DNA of 64,000 nucleotides from Dryas octopetala (Eukaryota; Streptophyta; Magnoliopsida; Rosales; Rosaceae), in the NCBI GenBank assembly GCA_963921425.1, contig OY992835.1:21142001-21206000 (forward strand), given 5' to 3'. The notes under the pieces were generated by a model. The model did not search any database and had not been told where the DNA came from. It saw nothing but the letters and a program-made list of their open reading frames with translations. The position numbers and the translations under genes are program-made. Shown here piece after piece: positions 1 to 11,172 of the stretch (within the stretch, counting starts at the first letter, position 1; each line of letters opens with the position of its first letter).

Positions 1-447
1 AAGAAGGTTAAAAAAACCATAGTTGTGGGTGGAGGCATGGAGAAAAGACATAATTGACAAGTGTGCACTCCAGATAAGGCTGCACTGTGGAGAAATGATC
101 ATGTTGTGCTTAAACATTTTTTAGAAAAGAAAAATAAAAAACTTCCCAACTTCAACCTTGAGCATTTTCCAGAATGTTTAATGTTCCGTAAACTTTCTTG
201 AAAGAGTGGAAAATTATCTTTTGGATTGGAGAACACCTAAATCAAATACCACAACCTTCAGCCCACCACCCCCCTCTCCAATCATCAATCCAGAAAATTA
301 CAGAATGCAATTTCCTACACAATTGTATAGATTTGCACATAAACATATATAAAATAAATGAATAGAAATGAACAACGAGGTTTTCCTAGGAAAAAATGAA
401 AAAAAAAAAAAAAGAAAAAAAAAAAAAAGGGAGAAAGAAACACTTAC

Positions 448-2363
448 ATAAGGTTCTATGTGTATGTGAGGATTCTGGAGAAGACTCCGAACAACTCTCA
501 TTAAAGCAAATAGAAGTGGATAATCATTCAAACCACGAGAAACCTGATATTAATTAAGAACAGTTGGTATAAGTAACAACTGGCTACATATCATCCTCTG
601 GCTATAAGCAAAAATGTCAAGATTTACCACCTCATCAGCTATAAAACATGTGAAATAAGGAACTAATGGATGAAGTCCTGAATCAGTGGCCAAACTCACT
701 AATGCTTCTTTAAAAAGAACCAAATCAGACCTATTCACGACAAGCTCAGTGATTTTGTCAAAATATAGCTGCAAAGGCAACAACAAAAAAGAACACGTAA
801 ACAAGCTGCAAAATAAAAAAGTAATAAAATATAAAATCAAATGGTTAAGTATGTACCTGAAGCTCCCTAGATAATATGTGCTTAACCGGTAATTTAATGT
901 CAACAGGAAGTCCATCATCCTTTTGTTCATACTTTTTGCCATCAGAAGGAGCTGCAAGTACTATAGACAAAGCACAAAAATTCAATAAGTTAGATTCCAA
1001 ACTTAGGCTAACAAGAATAGAAAAGTTGTAAAGTTTATTCTAGTTCCCCATAATATATTAAAAAAGAATTATCAGTGAATAATAGATTCATTTCATCATA
1101 CAATTTGTGTAGATTGAATTGCACAAGACAAAAATGAAGCAGGTGAAATACACACAAAATTATAAAAAGGGTCTCATGCAGTGAAGATATTAGCATTTCA
1201 TGTTTAACCCTCAGATAGTGCTATAAACGCCACGAAATTTTTGTTTTTTGTTTTTACAGCTTATTCCCTAGAATGCCAAAGGCTTAACATTTTCATATTC
1301 TGGAGTTAATTATACTCCTAAATTGGAAGTGTGTGTTAGCAACAATTATTGGTGCAATCCCTACACTTAGAAACAAACCTTCTACAGGTGCATTTTCTGG
1401 AATTGCAGGTTGTACACCTTCTATAGCGAGCCAGTGACAAACAATTCCAGTATCAAGTGGTGCTTTTGGTAAAGGAGCTTCAATCACCTACAGTCAAACC
1501 GAAATATGGGACTTTAAAAGACAACATAGCAAACGAAGTAGAAAGTGCAAACAGAAAACTCAGTAATTCTTACATCCTTAAAATCCACATCCTTGTCATC
1601 GATGTAAAACAAATCCCTATGTCCAACAGCTCTTTTGAACCGCAGAGGACCGCTGGAAACAACACCATATAGTGGCTGGCGCAAGAAGAATAAACAAAAT
1701 GAGATTAAAGAGAAATTCCAAACAAAAAATTTGATACTGCAGAAGTTGCAACATGAGTATGTTCATGAAACAGCCTCAATCAACATAAATACTCATTTGC
1801 AAGACTTACCTCAACGTTTCTTAAGTTGAGCGCACCATCAACATCATCAGCTGTCAATCTAGTTCTCCTCGAGTGACGCATGCATTTAATAGCCTCCTGT
1901 ACTTTCATTAAAAGAAAATTAATCAGGGTCTTCCAGTGTCTAAATTGAGTAAAATAACTAACTGCATCATCTCCTTGAAGTTTAGGAGCAGCTCCTGACC
2001 AGCATAGACCCACTAACCAAAGCAAAAGCAACTAACTTTCAACTATGTAATCACTAGCATCATTTTGATCACAGTTAAAGCATCCTTGCAAGTAGAAAAA
2101 CCACATTGTACTTAAAACTCTCTTTACCCCACTAAACTTTACTCTGCTAGACAATACCAAACCACGCAGCATAAACAAAAAACAACAATGAAAACACAAA
2201 CCCATATCAGAATTACGGAAAAAAAGTCAAGGATTACCTGCATAATCTCACGCAGGCGATATTCGACGTCGGGAGCGAGAGCGAGTGCGACATCTGGAGA
2301 CAAGTTGTTGATGCCAATGCTCTGTGCAATTACCTCAATGTTCTCTTTAGGCACAATGCTCAT
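448..2363 (-). CDS. TAF6: TFIID subunit 6 (TAF6), 5' part, truncated by window edge
   Basis: Histone-fold TBP-associated factor of the general transcription factor TFIID, acting in the nucleus at core promoters, usually paired with TAF9. Coding exons read on the minus strand are 2363-2238, 1896-1810, 1675-1574, 1487-1379, 951-857, 768-631 and 543-448, giving the first 251 residues. The start [17 protein letters not shown] and the segment [20 protein letters not shown] form the histone fold (about residues 1-71). [13 protein letters not shown] and the following exons lead into the TAF6 C-terminal HEAT-like domain, reached at [20 protein letters not shown]. The next exon would begin left of base 1, and bases 1-447 look like intron. 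All junctions are GT-AG and keep frame. The family identification is secure. The 3' half is simply outside the window. Confidence 0.95.
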
Positions 2364-3479
2364 TCTTGACGCTCCTCCTGACCTCAGTCACAACTCACAG
2401 CAATTTCTCTACAAAACAAGCACGTACAGTGAGCTATACCAATCAAACAATTCAGCTTGTTTAGTCAAAATTCAAACTTTGTCTCTCACTATAAGATTAA
2501 TAGATTGCTTTTTCCTACCTGGCTATCCCTCAAATTTTCTGGGCAGACAAACAAACCCTAATACGCACAATTGAACCGTCAGCGTGAGGAAGAGTCTTAC
2601 GGTTGCAAACAGAGAAGTAATGGTTTCCGGCAAAGGGATCATGTATCGACCCGAACCAGTTTTTATGGAGCACAATGCTTTCGGGGTTCGTCCACATAAA
2701 TTGACTTCGGGTCCGGATTCCCGAGAATCGTGTTTTATTGGATAAACTATTCGGGTCGGGTCTTGAAATACGGCTCCAGCTCCATGAGACATGGTTTCAA
2801 CTTTCAAACCGCATGGGTTAAAGTTAGGTGAAATAGACATTGGGCTAGGTTGGAATACTAAAGAATCAACGAATAGACCGAAATTGACGGTTGGTTTATC
2901 GACAAACGACATTTGCAGTTGTTTGAAGGTGTTGGTGTTGGTTCGCTTATCAAACCAACATTTCGGTTTGCGGTAGCGGTTTGAACTAGCCTAAACCAGC
3001 GGTTTACCGCTACCGAATCGATATTTATATATTAATATAGTATTCAATTGTGGTCGTTAGATGGAGGGTGCATGATAAAGATCATGCACCCTACACCACC
3101 ACATTCTAAAAAATTCTATCTCAACTCTCTTTTCTCTCAGACCACCACAATCAGGCACCACCACCACCACACCCCTCTTATCTCAGCCTCCTTTCTTCTC
3201 TATCTTTTCTATCTCTTCTCTCTCTTCTTTCTCTTCAATCTATTCGATCTTAAACTGTCTCTTTTCTCTTTGTCCATCTCAACCACCACAACCAGACGCC
3301 ACCACAACTAAAATCCACCAAAACATCCAAACGCCACCACCACTAGAGGTAAGACACCCCTAAACCCAATCGATTGGATTAAGTAGTTAGTGTTTGAAAA
3401 TTTTAGGGTTTTCAAAATTGGGGATTTTAGGGTTTTTTTTTATAAAAAGATGAGGCTTTTGGGGTTTATGGATTGGGGC
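2364..3479. other. TAF6 upstream region and CGGTTT-rich spacer
   Basis: No gene is seen. The first about 250 bases are the TAF6 promoter and 5' leader. Bases 2945-3020 are rich in CGGTTT/ACCGC motifs like those at the ends of the hAT-type elements elsewhere in the window. Bases 3069-3094 contain a short hairpin (GGGTGCATGAT and its complement around a 4-base loop). Bases 3110-3300 are a CT/CACC-rich stretch that may be the leader of the adjacent transposase relic. Confidence 0.5.
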
Positions 3480-4491
3480 TTTTAAGGTTTAAAATCAATT
3501 CAATTGAATCAATTCATTATCAAAGGCCCTGCCAATCAAATGGGTTTAGGGATTAGGGCAAAGTGTTTAAGAATAATGCAAAAAGGGTCATGTATCCTTG
3601 GGTTGTTTGCAACACTTGCAAACATGAAATGCTTGCCCATCCTAATTAGCACAATGGGACAATTGGGATTAGGAATCACAAGAAAATGTGTACAAACAAT
3701 CCTACTTGCAAGGGTAATGTTCTTAGTAAAGGTCAATCCATTATTACATAAGACAGTGTGGGGGCTTCATTGGTTTCCCATACATTCAATCAAAAAATGC
3801 ATGAGGAAAAGGTTGTTAGGTTTGTGATAAGGGATGAAATGCTTTTTAGGGTGGTTGAGGGAGCTAGGTTTAAGGACATGATCTCTGACTTGTGTCCCAA
3901 GTTTAAAATACCAGATAGGAAGAAAGTTGATGCAGGTGTCTTAGACTTATTCAATGTGGAGAAGGCTAAAATTATGAGTGTTATAAATGATCAAATGATT
4001 AGTATCACCACTAGTACTTGGACAAGTATCCAAAACATTAACTACATGGTGTTCACTGCCCATTTTATGGACAGTGAATGAAAGTTGCATAAAAGGATAA
4101 TCAACTTCACAGATCACAAGTCACAAGGGTGATGACATATGAGGTGTTTGGAGAGCTGCTTGAGGGGTTGGGGGATTGACAAGGTATTTAGCATTATAGT
4201 TGATAATGCTTATGCCAATGATGTGGTTGTAGAGTACATGAGCAAGAGGTTGAAGGAAATAAATACATTGATGTTTGATGGCATGTATTTGCATATGAGG
4301 TGTGTTTTCCACATACTTAACCTTATAGTTAAGAATGGGTTAACGGACCAATCCGACCGACGATGTCGGTAAAACCAACTTTCGGTTAACCAACATTGTC
4401 GGAGTCGGTTCGAAATGGGTCATTCCGACAGTAGTTGGTCGGTAGACGATTAGGGCCTATCGGTTCGGTAACCGAACTGAACCCTGCCCTA
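3480..4491 (+). pseudogene. hAT (RICESLEEPER-type) transposase relic with BED finger
   Basis: Decayed coding remnant of an Ac/hAT-family transposase. In one frame (codon starts such as 3608) the BED zinc finger is visible as C-x2-C (about 3608-3619) followed by NGT and NHKKMC. Further on come FVIRDEMLFRVVEGARFKDM, TSTWTSIQNINYMV and VDNAYANDVVVEYM, ending at HILNLIVKNGL near 4336. The same frame is kept throughout but carries stop codons at about 3644, 3749, 4079 and 4127. One of these falls where the family has Trp before KLHKRIINF, consistent with TGG to TGA. The C-terminal hATC dimerisation part is missing: the sequence jumps directly to a CGGTT-rich terminal segment ending in CCCTGCCCTA at 4491, which resembles a hAT terminal inverted repeat. 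A matching left end was not found. This is non-functional. Confidence 0.85.
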
Positions 4492-5600
4492 AATCGACAT
4501 GTGAATTGGAATATTTGACGGATCATGTCAAATTTGAAATGTGTTTTTTTAAGAATACCCAAATAAATTTAAAAATTTATTTATTTTGGCCAGAAAATTT
4601 TGAAAATTTATAATTTAATTGATGAGACAATATTTTATTTATTTATATTTAAATAATTTTGAATCTTATTCATCTAAAATATTATTATATCATTTGATAA
4701 TTAATAAAAAATATTTATCTCGTTATGGTTACGTAGGAGACTTTTTACAAATCAATCACAATTTACCCAATTAAATATTGTCCATATTTATGACCTTACA
4801 AACATTTGATAGCCATAGATCCACTCATCCACCCAAAAAGTTGATACTTGGCAAGCATCACACATCTGTCACATCCTAATAATCACAAGCATCTAAGTTA
4901 CTTCATGCTTAGTTTACAAAAAATAAGCAAATAAAAAAAAGCTTATGCTCTTTTTCCACTAGGCAGAACAACACATGAGGAACTAAATTGCTATAAATTT
5001 AGGCTGACCACATTTTCAGCTTCTCAAACCGTTCCTAAAGTTATTGGCATGATTTTCATGTAGAAGTGTAGAACCAAAAGAAAAGAAAAAAAACACCCAG
5101 CAATTTACACAGAGCCCAGAGGGCACAAGAAGTAACCAGAAAGGAATTGACATAACCCAAATAGCAAGTAAACTTTATCAGGCCAATGTGCTGCAAGCCA
5201 TGTGCAAAAAGTAGGCGCAAAAGCAAAATAAACCATGCCCTCATCATATCAATCCTTTTCTATCTAGTCTTCACTTTTGATCAGCTTCTATTATTTTTGT
5301 GATTAAAAGTACAGATACAGCTCTAAAGCTTTCAAAACTCTGCAAATCTTCCGACTTAATTCTATCTAACATGTGCTTTTCCTCTAATCAAATATGTCTT
5401 AGTTGTTTGCCCAAACTTTCAAAACAATTCCACAGAGATGAGCTTACTATGGTTGGTATAATTGAGTATGTCAGTGCAATTATCAACTTTTTCCCTGAAT
5501 TATATATGTTTTTTGGAAGCCTCAGCTCCTCTGGATGGCTTCAATATAATTGAAAACAACTTCCTTTGAGCATCATCTTTTTTGTGCTTGCTCAGTTGAG
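4492..5600. other. AT-rich spacer upstream of the IQD gene
   Basis: No coding exon is recognised on either strand. The first 300 bases are very AT-rich and follow the hAT relic directly. The last few hundred bases before 5601 should hold the promoter and leader of the IQD33-like gene, but no clear TATA box could be assigned. Confidence 0.4.
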
Positions 5601-7843
5601 ATGGGTATCAATGGAGGTTTGGTCAGGAGTGTGTTTTCAAGAAACAGGTCCATTGGGACTCATGAGAGCAATGTGAGTCCCATCCCATATGTTCCATTGA
5701 ATCATAATTCAACCCTCCCCCCAACTTTTTCCTGTCCTAATTATAATATCATTTGGGTTTTTGTTTGATGGCTTCAGGTAAGGAGCAATATGACAGAAAG
5801 GAGAAGATGGAGCTCTGTTAGATCATACCTATGTGGGGATGAGTTTAATTCAGTCATTGCAGAGAAGGACTCAGCTTCAGTTAGCTTTGAGGCTACTGTC
5901 ACACAGCTCAATTCAGTCCTTGTAGAGGAGGATTCTTCTTCTGTTAGGAGTTCTGAGGCCACTGTTACACAACCCATGCCAGAAGGCTTAACAGACAAGG
6001 ATGGCAACCAAAGAGAAGTATCTGAAGAAGGTATTGAAGTGGCAAAGAAGGATTCAGCATCCAAAACAATGTCTGAAGAGCATGCAGCAATCATCATCCA
6101 GTCAGCATTTAGAGGCTTTTTGGTAGTTCCACACCATGAGATAAATTCAATCAGATATTCTTAATCATAATTCAAAAATCTCATCTGGCAGAAATAACTT
6201 CTAATTTCAGCAAGTATTTAAAGATCTTTGAATACTTGCTTAAGAAAACTCAGTCATCCCAAATTTGTTTTTAGAATGATAAATTTATTATTCATTAAAA
6301 TTAATGATTTTATATTTAAATACTTGCTTAAGTAAGAAAATCCATAGATCTTTGAATTTCAGCAAGTGATCTTTAAATACTTGTTCAAGTAAGAAAATCT
6401 GCTTTACTGCACTAGAAATTGCGGCTAATAGTCATTAGACTGCTTGAATTTCAGACTAGGTGGCAAAATGAAGGAATTAAATCAAAGGATGGTAAGCAGG
6501 AGCTTATTGTAGGCTTTGTAGCACCAGAAAGTCCAAGTATGGAGTCTCTGGGCACATCAGTTGAAGCTCAAACGGGAAATTCTGTGGAATTTTACTCAGT
6601 TCAAGAAGAAAAATTGGCTTTTCAGCCCCGGACACAACAGAAAGCTAGAACTCAGGTGCTAAAGCTGAAGGTAGCAGAAACAACTCTAGCTTTTAGTTCA
6701 TAGAACTAAATATTACATGGCCAGCTGAAATCTTATGTTTAATTTCATTGAGATTTAAGAGAATGATTTAAAGTAGAAACCTAGAAGGCATGACAGATTC
6801 AAAGTAGTGCAGATAATCAGTACACAAGAAAGTAAATTCTAGCATCAAGTCATCCGTATATCTACATACAATTCTTGAATACACATATAATTCTTAATGT
6901 ACGTTGGTGAAAGTTGGTGAGTTCCCCAGTCAACTCAATGTTATTTTGTGCCAAATAAAATTTACAGGAATGGGATGATAGCACAGTGAGTAGCAACATA
7001 TCAAAATTGAGGATTCAGAACAGACTGGAAGCAACAACCAGGCGTGAGAGAGCACTAGCTTATGCTTTTTCACAACAGGTACATCTGAAATTTATTCCTG
7101 TAAAGGGTCCTAGAAGATTTTGGAATGTTTGACTCAGTACTATTTGTTTCTAATGGTAGCTAAGGATCTGTTCAAAGAAACGGCATACCAAATCTGATGG
7201 CACAGAACAGAATATGGGTTGGAGCTGGCTAGAACGGTGGATGGCAACGCGCCTTCCTGAAGGCTCCTTGGCCGAAAGCCATATAAGCAATCAGCAGGTT
7301 GAGCCAAGTAACACCAACCAAAGATTTATGATCAGAAGGGGATTATTCGACGGGGCAGGTGAAGAAAAAGAGAGCTGTGGATCTAATGAAGTGACTGTCC
7401 CATTTGATACCTTTTCAGTAACAACAGCAGAAGAGAAAGATTGCTTCAACCCAACTGAAAGCAGGTTTAAGGCTACAAAAAGTGTATCAAGGCGAAAAAC
7501 CGTGCCAAGCTTCATGTGTGGGAAAGAGTCTCCCAAGGTAAGGATGTGCCCAGTTGAGCTATAACCCAAACTGAGTTTGTCAAAATAGAAGGTTAGAAAA
7601 ATGCAGACACTAGCATTTACCATTTGAGCATTGGTGTTCAACCTTCTGCCAGACTGAATGATTACTGGATTTGCTTGACTGCATTTTTTTAAGAACAAAA
7701 TCACAAGTTCAAGCTTTCATTTGACTATGGCTTCCACATTGGTACAGGTAAGCAGGAAGGATTATCTAAGGGAGGCTGAAAAAGATAAATTGCACAACAC
7801 AAAGCACACAGGGAGAATCAAGTTCAAAAATACTTCATTTTAA
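5601..7843 (+). CDS. IQD33: IQ67-domain protein, IQD33-like
   Basis: Plant IQD proteins bind calmodulin through IQ motifs and usually act as scaffolds at microtubules, plasma membrane or nucleus. Six exons, all in phase 0: 5601-5672, 5778-6122, 6455-6670, 6968-7078, 7160-7537 and 7748-7843, for 405 residues. The start MGINGGLVRSVFSRNRSIG is the family N-terminus. RRRWSSVRSYLCGDEFNSV follows in exon 2. EEHAAIIIQSAFRGFL is the single clear IQ motif and lies exactly at the exon 2/3 junction. WDDSTVSSNISKLRIQNRLE and RRERALAYAFSQQ (exon 4) and MGWSWLERWMATRLPE (exon 5) are conserved C-terminal blocks. The IQ67 region is reduced: after GFL the usual ARR reads TRW. The very short first exon was placed by its perfect donor and frame. 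The gene converges with eIF1A. The family call is firm; the exact orthologue is from memory. Confidence 0.88.
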
Positions 7844-8715
7844 CAATTTCAAATTTCCGACTACAATCTTTAAAATCTGCCACTGTAAAAGTAAATAAGA
7901 TTCTTGTTACTACTCGGTGCGAGTTTTGTTATGTGGATTCAGATGGTGTCATTGATTTCCTATGTTAATGTTAATGATCAAACAACTATCTTCTTTAGTT
8001 AAGCAATGGAGCATGAGCTAGGGTTCCCAAAAGGTTCACCTTGGTAGCTGAATTGTAAATCATACCAGCTAGAATGGAGCTGTCCTGCATAGAACCTATA
8101 CGAAGTTGAGTATTGTGTTTGAATCTTTCGCACCAAATTATGATTTTCACACATCAAGTGGTGCTAAGTGGCCAAAATAGGAGATGCCTTGAAAAAGAAT
8201 AAGGAAAAGACATTCTGCTATCTCCAGAATGGATTATCATTTGAACAGTACAGATGCTCTATTGATACTTCAACATATGCAGAAAAATGTGCGTCTATCA
8301 GATACAATTTTACGACAATCTAACAGAGGTAAGAAATATAATTTAAGACTCAAACAAAAGTAACTGAAAAAACCTCATCTCCAACCAGGGACCAACTAAA
8401 TCATAATGAATCCAAAGCAAAAATACTCGGATAAATTTTGTAACAGCAACATCAACCACATTATAAGAGGGAAATAAAATAAGGCAAACAGAGAAAATGA
8501 AAGAAGCACCAAACCAGAAGCAGTTATTCATAGAAGAGGGCAAACATAACACATACATTAATAATAACAGATGTTACATGGAAAGTGAACAATTCCCCAT
8601 CTGGAAAAACCATAAAGTACCAGCTGCCAATCCAAGTTTGACTTATATTGGTGTCAATAACCAGAGTCCGTAAAAATATAAAATATAACATCGACATAGA
8701 GTTGATCGTCAAACC
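7844..8715. other. Convergent 3' regions of IQD33-like and eIF1A
   Basis: About 870 bases between two stop codons that face each other. They should hold both 3' UTRs. Open frames here are short and show no family resemblance, and no RNA gene or repeat was seen. Confidence 0.5.
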
Positions 8716-9153
8716 CTAAATCTTATCAATATCTTCATCCTCAAACTCAATGTAATCGTCACCACCACCTTCTTCCTCATCTTCAAGACCACCAGCAATA
8801 CCCTCATTAAGGCGAGTGTTCTCTGGAAGCTCACCATAGGCCTTCAGGAGCCTAGCCTCATCAGGCATGTACTTGAGGATTACATCAGCTTTGTCATCCT
8901 GATAGTCACGAAGACCAACAAGAATGATATCACCAGCAGCAATCCAAACCTTCTTGTGCATCTTACCACGGATATGGCAAAGTCGCTTGGTCCCATCAAT
9001 GCACATGGCTTCACACCGACCATTTCCCAGCATCCGAAGCACTTGGGCATACTCCTGTCCATCTTCCTTAAAGACAAGCTCACGCTTTTCATCATCGGCT
9101 TCATTCTTTCCCCTCTTTCTGTTCTTTCCTCCCTTTCCCTTGTTCTTCGGCAT
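8716..9153 (-). CDS. eIF1A: Eukaryotic translation initiation factor 1A
   Basis: Cytosolic factor that binds the 40S A site and supports scanning and start-codon choice. The single coding exon gives 145 residues, the usual plant length. It starts [18 protein letters not shown] (basic N-terminal tail), continues with the S1-type OB fold ([20 protein letters not shown] to [18 protein letters not shown]), and ends in an acidic tail [13 protein letters not shown]. The open frame runs upstream of the chosen ATG, but [10 protein letters not shown] is the invariant family start. An acceptor (AG at 9172-9171) lies 17 bases upstream, so the 5' UTR is split. No frameshift or missing segment was seen. 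Confidence 0.97.
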   Translation of the reverse strand: MPKNKGKGGKNRKRGKNEADDEKRELVFKEDGQEYAQVLRMLGNGRCEAMCIDGTKRLCHIRGKMHKKVWIAAGDIILVGLRDYQDDKADVILKYMPDEARLLKAYGELPENTRLNEGIAGGLEDEEEGGGDDYIEFEDEDIDKI

Positions 9154-10070
9154 GATTACTGGTTCAGATTCTACAACCAAAGTAAACTCAGCACTTGAAT
9201 AAGTCGATAAATTATTTAACCAGACACCAAAATTTAATGATTTACTACACTCAATCAGACCAACATTTTGAGGGGAAGAAACAATAAAGCAACTCAAACC
9301 CTTCACCTCAAAACAACTAGGCCCTATTCCGAACTAGGTGGGGTTTGCTACACGTTATCTTTTTCACCATTAAGGAACAACTCAAACAATTTTCAGCTCC
9401 ATCAACTTGTTTTCAGGAGATACGAAAAAACAATTAAATTTTGCAAATCTCCAAAGATTATGTTCAGAATCAAACTATTGAATAAACCGCACTTAACACA
9501 GAAAAATCAAATTAAGTCACACCCCAACTGACAATCGCTTAGGAAATAACTTATTTTATAAACAAAACAACACCAATGAATAAGATACTAAATTCTAACA
9601 CATAATAGATCCTAGCTCTGTTCAGCAACTTATTTCGATTTGGGGAAAAAAGGTTAAAAATTAATCATCCAAATACAAATTAATTTCATGCAACAAAAAT
9701 CATCCAAAATAAGGGGAAAAAGAGAAAAAAAATTCAATTTTTTATATCAGAAACTTGCACATAAATTAGAAATGTGTAAATTTAGGAAGTGAAAATTTGC
9801 TGAAATTAAACACGATAAATTAGATCAAATTCTCAGAAATTATCCGCAGAGCCCTAGCGATTTACATGAAAATTACAAACGAAGCAAACCCTAGAATCAA
9901 TAATAGTAGTAGAAGAACAAATATCGAAGAAATGAATAAGTTTTAAAAATAAGAGAAAGAACCTCTCTTTTGGAAAAGGTAAACGGTGAACCCTGAAGAA
10001 TTCGATGCAAGAGCACAATCTGGAAAATCAAGCTTTGGAATGATAAATCAAAGCCCTAGAGCTCATTATG
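9154..10070 (-). other. eIF1A split 5' UTR with 0.8 kb leader intron
   Basis: The minus strand shows a leader exon ending at 9963 with donor GTTCTTTC, an intron of about 792 bases (9962-9171), and a 17-base second leader exon before the ATG. First introns in the 5' UTR are common in highly expressed plant translation genes and often raise expression. The cap site is not determined but should lie near 10060. The intron itself is AT-rich and codes for nothing recognisable. Confidence 0.6.
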
Positions 10071-11172
10071 TACCTCAAAAGTCGAGTCGGTCCATGTTAG
10101 GCCGAACTGGGCTTACTTCGACCCGAAAGTGACAGATTTGGGCTGGGCATTAAACTGTCCAATGATAGGAGCCAATAAGCTATGGGCCAATAAAACAAAA
10201 TGCCCGTTGGGGCTCCACTAATAGAAATTATTATTTTTTTGTGATAAAAGAAATTAAATTTTATTTCGATGTCCAATTCAAAAAATTATTATCCGAGTAA
10301 TCATATACAAATGGCTAAATGGGGGTTACTTATTCCTGAATGAAAATAAAATCATATGCTGATTTTTTTTTTCTTTTTGGTTTTTCAAATGTAGGCAAAG
10401 AATTTCATAATAGAAATATTTTGGTCCAATGATATTCTGAGGCATCCCTAGATGCTTGTGATTATTCACTTATTTCTTTGTCTCATAAGTTTGTTACTTA
10501 TCTGCTTGGTTGTATAATGTATTATATGAAACTGACAGTTTTTATTTATTTATTTAGAGAATGCATCAAATCAAATTGAAAAGCAGGATTATGAAAATTA
10601 TATCTTCTTCTACTTCCTACTTTTTAGCTTATGCATTTTTGGTTTTCCTTTGGGTCCATTTAAAGGTTTGAATATAACACAGGAAACCTTAAGAAACCTC
10701 TGAACCCCCTTGGTCTCATTGGCATCCACCTCTACCTTGTGGCTAATTGGGGGCATAAAAGAAGGTAAGAGGGATGAGGTTTCTCTTTCTCTCACTGTCA
10801 ACATGACCCTGAGATGTGGATCATAGACACAAGGGACATGAATATGGTATTCTTCTCCTGTTTGAACAGGGACAAACATAGCATACAGTGCTTATTGACA
10901 GTTGCACTTTCTAAACCAAAACACATTGATTAAGTTAAAGGAATGTCATCAGAAACACCGATGATTTGACTTGATTTTGTACATGTACAGCAGTGGAGCC
11001 ATAACAACAACACATTGCAATCACTGTATTTTTCCTAAGCAGAGAAACAATGTAAATTGAAACAAATGAGTGAGTCCCAGAAACCACACATGTCCAAGAA
11101 TCAATAGGAAATAGGTCGCTCTATAAAATCAATCATACACGAGAAATAAAAAATGATTTAAAAAAATAATAA
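10071..11172. other. eIF1A promoter and spacer to DUF1664 gene
   Basis: TGGGCY site II-type motifs lie at about 10108-10113 and 10183-10188, with a near match at 10144, upstream of the eIF1A leader. Such motifs are typical of promoters of plant translation and mitochondrial genes. The rest is AT-rich. An 89-codon minus-strand frame at 10610-10879 was seen but not recognised. Confidence 0.45.

Noticed and set aside
2523..2912. 129-codon minus-strand frame upstream of TAF6
   Set aside because: Composition is not protein-like and it ends in promoter sequence; treated as chance.
10610..10879. 89-codon minus-strand frame between eIF1A and DUF1664 genes
   Set aside because: No family resemblance, no convincing upstream exon or TATA box; it could be chance. 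Transcript evidence or a homologue would be needed.
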